Notes under the pieces: generated by a model
Told to the model about the DNA's origin: nothing
What the model saw: the letters and a program-made list of their open reading frames with translations, nothing else
The model's database searches: none
Part shown: positions 61,572 through 64,000 of the stretch, piece by piece
Layout: each line of letters begins with the position of its first letter
Numbering within the stretch: position 1 is the stretch's first letter
Origin: Halioglobus japonicus
Lineage (GTDB): Bacteria > Pseudomonadota > Gammaproteobacteria > Pseudomonadales > Halieaceae
Length of the DNA: 64,000 nucleotides
Direction: 5' to 3'
Assembly: GCF_001983995.1 (NCBI RefSeq)
Contig: NZ_CP019450.1
Span: 930,001 to 994,000, forward strand
Made by a program: the position numbers and the translations under genes

Positions 61572-62438
61572 TCATAACTTGATTGCGGCCCAATCCAAAA
61601 AGGCTTGATTGGCACGGGAGATCTGTCGGCCACGGCGTCTTGCCAGGGCCATGGGGACTTTGACGCGGGGAGACAGGGGAATGCCGACTATCCCCGGCTC
61701 CTTGGCGGCCATGGTACGCAGCCCAACGGTGGTGCCCAGATTCTGTTTCACCATGCTGACCAGCAGTGGCAGGAAATTGCTCTGCATGCGCAGATCGGGC
61801 GTGACACTCGCCTCTTGGCACAACAGGTCTAATTGCTGGCGAATGAAGTAGCCGCTCTCGTAAACCACCATCGGAGTGTGGTGTAACTCTTCCACACTGA
61901 TGTAGCGACGCCGGGCCCAGTGATGGTCGTCGGCCACGCACACCACCATCTGTTCGTTAATCAGCGGTAACAGGTCGAGGTCGGCATCGGTGTCGGCGGA
62001 GGTTACGCCGATTTCAATCTGTCCTTCCAGCAACATGGATTCGATTTGGGTAGTGCCGGCCTGGGTCACTGAGGCGGTGAGGCCCGGGTGTTCACCCAGA
62101 AAGCCGGAAAGGAGTTCGGGCAGGAAGTAGGTCGCCAGCATCGAGGGGCAGGCAATACTTAGCTCGCCTTCCAGCAGGCCGCGCATGGCCCCAGCGGACT
62201 GTTCAATCGCCTCTACCTGTTCCAGCACGGCTTCGGCCTGGGACAGCAGCTTGGCGCCCTCGGCGGTCAGCGCTATGCGCCGGCCACTGCGATCGATAAG
62301 GGTCAGGTCTAGGGATTCTTCCAGCTTGCGCACGGCAATGCTCACCGCCGGTTGGGCCATGTGCAGTGCTTCGGCCGCCGCGCTGAATGACTGGTTGCGG
62401 GCCACCGAGGAAAAGATTTCCAGCTTGCGTAAATCCAA
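61572..62438 (-). CDS. LysR-family regulator, GcdR-like
   Basis: 288 residues read from TTG 62438, eight bases after GGAGG. HTH ...QSFSAAAEALHMAQPAVSIAVRKLEESLD... and a standard effector domain. Its position, divergent from the glutaryl-CoA dehydrogenase gene, matches GcdR of pseudomonads, which activates gcdH in response to glutarate. Assignment to GcdR rests on synteny. Confidence 0.88.
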   Translation of the reverse strand: MDLRKLEIFSSVARNQSFSAAAEALHMAQPAVSIAVRKLEESLDLTLIDRSGRRIALTAEGAKLLSQAEAVLEQVEAIEQSAGAMRGLLEGELSIACPSMLATYFLPELLSGFLGEHPGLTASVTQAGTTQIESMLLEGQIEIGVTSADTDADLDLLPLINEQMVVCVADDHHWARRRYISVEELHHTPMVVYESGYFIRQQLDLLCQEASVTPDLRMQSNFLPLLVSMVKQNLGTTVGLRTMAAKEPGIVGIPLSPRVKVPMALARRRGRQISRANQAFLDWAAIKL

Positions 62439-62628
62439 GCGCTCACCCTCCGGGAGGTGGTTGGTTGCAACGACGAACCGCGCCCTGGTGTGGTCATGTC
62501 ACATCAGGGCGCGGCTCGTCGCTACTGGAATATATACTACATATATTAAAAAGATATAAAACATATATTTTATAAATAGTTTGGCTTTTGCTACTTTGCC
62601 CGCCTTCACTCGATCGCGGAGCAGGATA
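62439..62628. promoter_or_regulatory. divergent control region between the LysR gene and gcdH
   Basis: An extremely AT-rich tract at about 62525-62580 (ATATATACTACATATATTAA, ACATATATTTTATAAATAG) stands out from the GC-rich surroundings. It probably carries the promoter(s) and LysR binding half-sites. Exact hexamers are ambiguous because several TATA-like elements overlap. GGAG precedes the gcdH ATG. Confidence 0.5.
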
Positions 62629-63810
62629 ATGGCGGGAAAAAAGTGGCAAAAACTGAACTGGGAAGATCCCTTTCTGCTGGAACATCAACTCACTGACGAG
62701 CAGCGTATGGTGCAGCAGAGCGCGCGCCAGTACGCCCAGGACAAGCTCGCCCCGCGTGTACGCGAGGCGTTTCGAGCGGAGCATACAGACCGGGCCATCT
62801 TTAACGAGATGGGCGAGTTGGGTCTGCTCGGGTCGACGATTGACGGCTACGGCTGCCCCGGTGTCGACTACATCTCCTATGGTCTGGTGGCCCGCGAGGT
62901 TGAGCGCGTGGATTCCGGCTACCGCTCCATGATGAGTGTCCAGTCGTCGCTGGTGATGTATCCCATCTGGGCCTACGGCAACGAAGCCCAGCGCGAGAAA
63001 TACCTGCCCAAGCTGGCGACCGGTGAATGGGTGGGCTGTTTTGGTTTAACCGAGCCGGACCACGGTTCGGACCCGGGTTCCATGGTGACTCGCGCACGCT
63101 CTGTAGAGGGCGGTTACTCCCTAAGCGGCGCCAAAATGTGGATTACCAACAGCCCCTTCGCGGACGTATTCGTGGTGTGGGCGAAAACGGACGACGGCAA
63201 AATTCGCGGCTTTGTCCTTGAGAAAGGGATGGAAGGCCTGTCGGCACCCAAGATCGAGGGCAAACTGGCCCTGCGCGCTTCCGTGACCGGTGAGATCGTC
63301 ATGGACGAGGTGTTTGTGCCCGAGGAAAACCTGCTGCCTGGCGTTGAGGGTTTGAAGGGTCCCTTTGGCTGCCTGAACAACGCGCGTTACGGTATTGCCT
63401 GGGGTGCGATAGGTGCCGCCGAGACGTGCTGGCATGCGGCGCGCGAGTACACCCTGGATCGCAAGCAGTTCGGTGTGCCCCTGGCGTCAAAGCAGTTGGT
63501 ACAGCTTAAGCTGGCCGATATGCAGACCGAAATTTCGCTCGCCCTGCAGGGGTGCTTGCGGGCGGGCCAGTTAATGGATGCGGGCGAGATCGCCCCGGAA
63601 TTGATTTCGCTGATCAAGCGCAACTCCTGTGGCAAGGCGCTTGATATTGCACGCACGGCTCGCGACATGCTCGGTGGCAATGGGATCTCCGATGAGTACC
63701 CGATCATGCGGCACATGGTAAACCTCGAAGTGGTCAATACCTACGAAGGTACCCACGATGTGCACGCGCTGATCCTGGGTCGTACCCAGACCGATATTCC
63801 TGCCTTCTGA
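62629..63810 (+). CDS. gcdH: glutaryl-CoA dehydrogenase
   Basis: A 393-residue acyl-CoA dehydrogenase. GcdH-type features: ...[18 protein letters not shown]..., ...[20 protein letters not shown]..., ...[21 protein letters not shown]..., and catalytic Glu373 in [16 protein letters not shown]. It dehydrogenates and decarboxylates glutaryl-CoA to crotonyl-CoA in lysine, tryptophan and glutarate degradation. ATG 62629 follows GGAG. The stop shares its last base with the ATG of the CoA-transferase, so the two are coupled. Confidence 0.95.
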   Translation: MAGKKWQKLNWEDPFLLEHQLTDEQRMVQQSARQYAQDKLAPRVREAFRAEHTDRAIFNEMGELGLLGSTIDGYGCPGVDYISYGLVAREVERVDSGYRSMMSVQSSLVMYPIWAYGNEAQREKYLPKLATGEWVGCFGLTEPDHGSDPGSMVTRARSVEGGYSLSGAKMWITNSPFADVFVVWAKTDDGKIRGFVLEKGMEGLSAPKIEGKLALRASVTGEIVMDEVFVPEENLLPGVEGLKGPFGCLNNARYGIAWGAIGAAETCWHAAREYTLDRKQFGVPLASKQLVQLKLADMQTEISLALQGCLRAGQLMDAGEIAPELISLIKRNSCGKALDIARTARDMLGGNGISDEYPIMRHMVNLEVVNTYEGTHDVHALILGRTQTDIPAF

Positions 63811-64000
63811 TGGGCGCGCTGTCCCACATCCGGGTGCTGGACCTGTCGCGTATTCTGGCCGGCCCCTGGGCCAGTCAGATGCTGGGTGACCTCGGTGCCG
63901 ATGTGATCAAGGTTGAGAACCCCGCCGGAGGTGACGACACCCGTCGCTGGGGGCCGCCTTATATGGCCGACGAACACGGTGAGGCCACCGCCGAGGCGGC
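63810..64000 (+). CDS. class III (CaiB/BaiF) CoA-transferase, N-terminal part (runs off right edge)
   Basis: About 63 residues beginning [20 protein letters not shown] and continuing [18 protein letters not shown], the family III CoA-transferase opening. Directly coupled to gcdH (TGATG). In this setting it is likely a succinyl-CoA:glutarate CoA-transferase that activates glutarate; the rest lies outside the window. Confidence 0.88.
   Translation, partial: MGALSHIRVLDLSRILAGPWASQMLGDLGADVIKVENPAGGDDTRRWGPPYMADEHGEATAEA

Noticed and set aside
1..64000. Mobile elements, prophage or tRNA-associated islands
   Set aside because: No transposase, integrase, phage structural gene, terminal inverted repeat pair or tRNA was recognised anywhere in the window.

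Overview
The window is a dense, GC-rich (roughly 60% by eye) stretch of a gammaproteobacterial chromosome. TonB-dependent, OprB-type and MipA-type outer-membrane proteins, a TPR-sulfotransferase, an F420-type LLM oxidoreductase, paired bacterioferritins and a PdsR-like response regulator together suggest a marine member of the Cellvibrionales/Halieaceae (OM60/NOR5-like) group. That placement is inference from gene content only. I found no rRNA, tRNA, CRISPR array, insertion sequence or prophage. A partial acyl-CoA synthetase sits at the left edge and a partial class III CoA-transferase at the right edge.

Layout. 1-10 kb: acyl-CoA ligase, LLM oxidoreductase, gamma-glutamyltransferase lipoprotein, inositol-phosphatase-like enzyme, orphan response regulator, AraC regulator, amidohydrolase, porin, lipoprotein. 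10-16 kb: an oppA-oppB-oppC-fused ATPase oligopeptide importer with a damaged methyltransferase behind it. 16-22 kb: persulfide dioxygenase-rhodanese fusion, small beta-barrel protein, AsmA-like protein, and an Lrp regulator divergent from a class V aminotransferase. 22-26 kb: an HlyD-ABC-ABC2 exporter ending in the remnant of an outer-membrane factor. 26-34 kb: citrate synthase/LysR pair, glpD, AsmA, M48 protease, NnrU. 34-38.5 kb: SulP transporter, TetR-operator-SDR unit, MBL hydrolase.

38.6-43.8 kb is the most interesting region. It is a tight five-gene operon encoding a short LigA-like helical protein, a borosin-type peptide-backbone N-methyltransferase (resembling the OphMA/SonM catalytic domain), an S9 prolyl-oligopeptidase-like enzyme, a protein with 24 tandem copies of an ASPFMASP octapeptide behind an 85-residue leader, and a SagB-like flavin dehydrogenase. 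I read it as a split-borosin-like RiPP gene cluster with a multi-core precursor.

43.8-64 kb: TolB-like/TPR protein, NTF2-like protein, MipA plus SYLF lipoprotein, two bacterioferritins with complementary active sites, an fpr/finR-like pair, a polyamine catabolism set (permease, class III aminotransferase, gamma-glutamylpolyamine synthetase-like), TonB receptor, TPR-sulfotransferase plus LuxR, and a GcdR-like/gcdH/CoA-transferase glutaryl-CoA unit.

A recurring oddity is that six otherwise well-conserved genes are each broken by one or two single-base losses. Nearly all lie in runs of G or C, and each frame is restored by adding one G or C. This looks like homopolymer under-calling in the assembly rather than real gene decay, so the products are described as if repaired, with the lesion stated.
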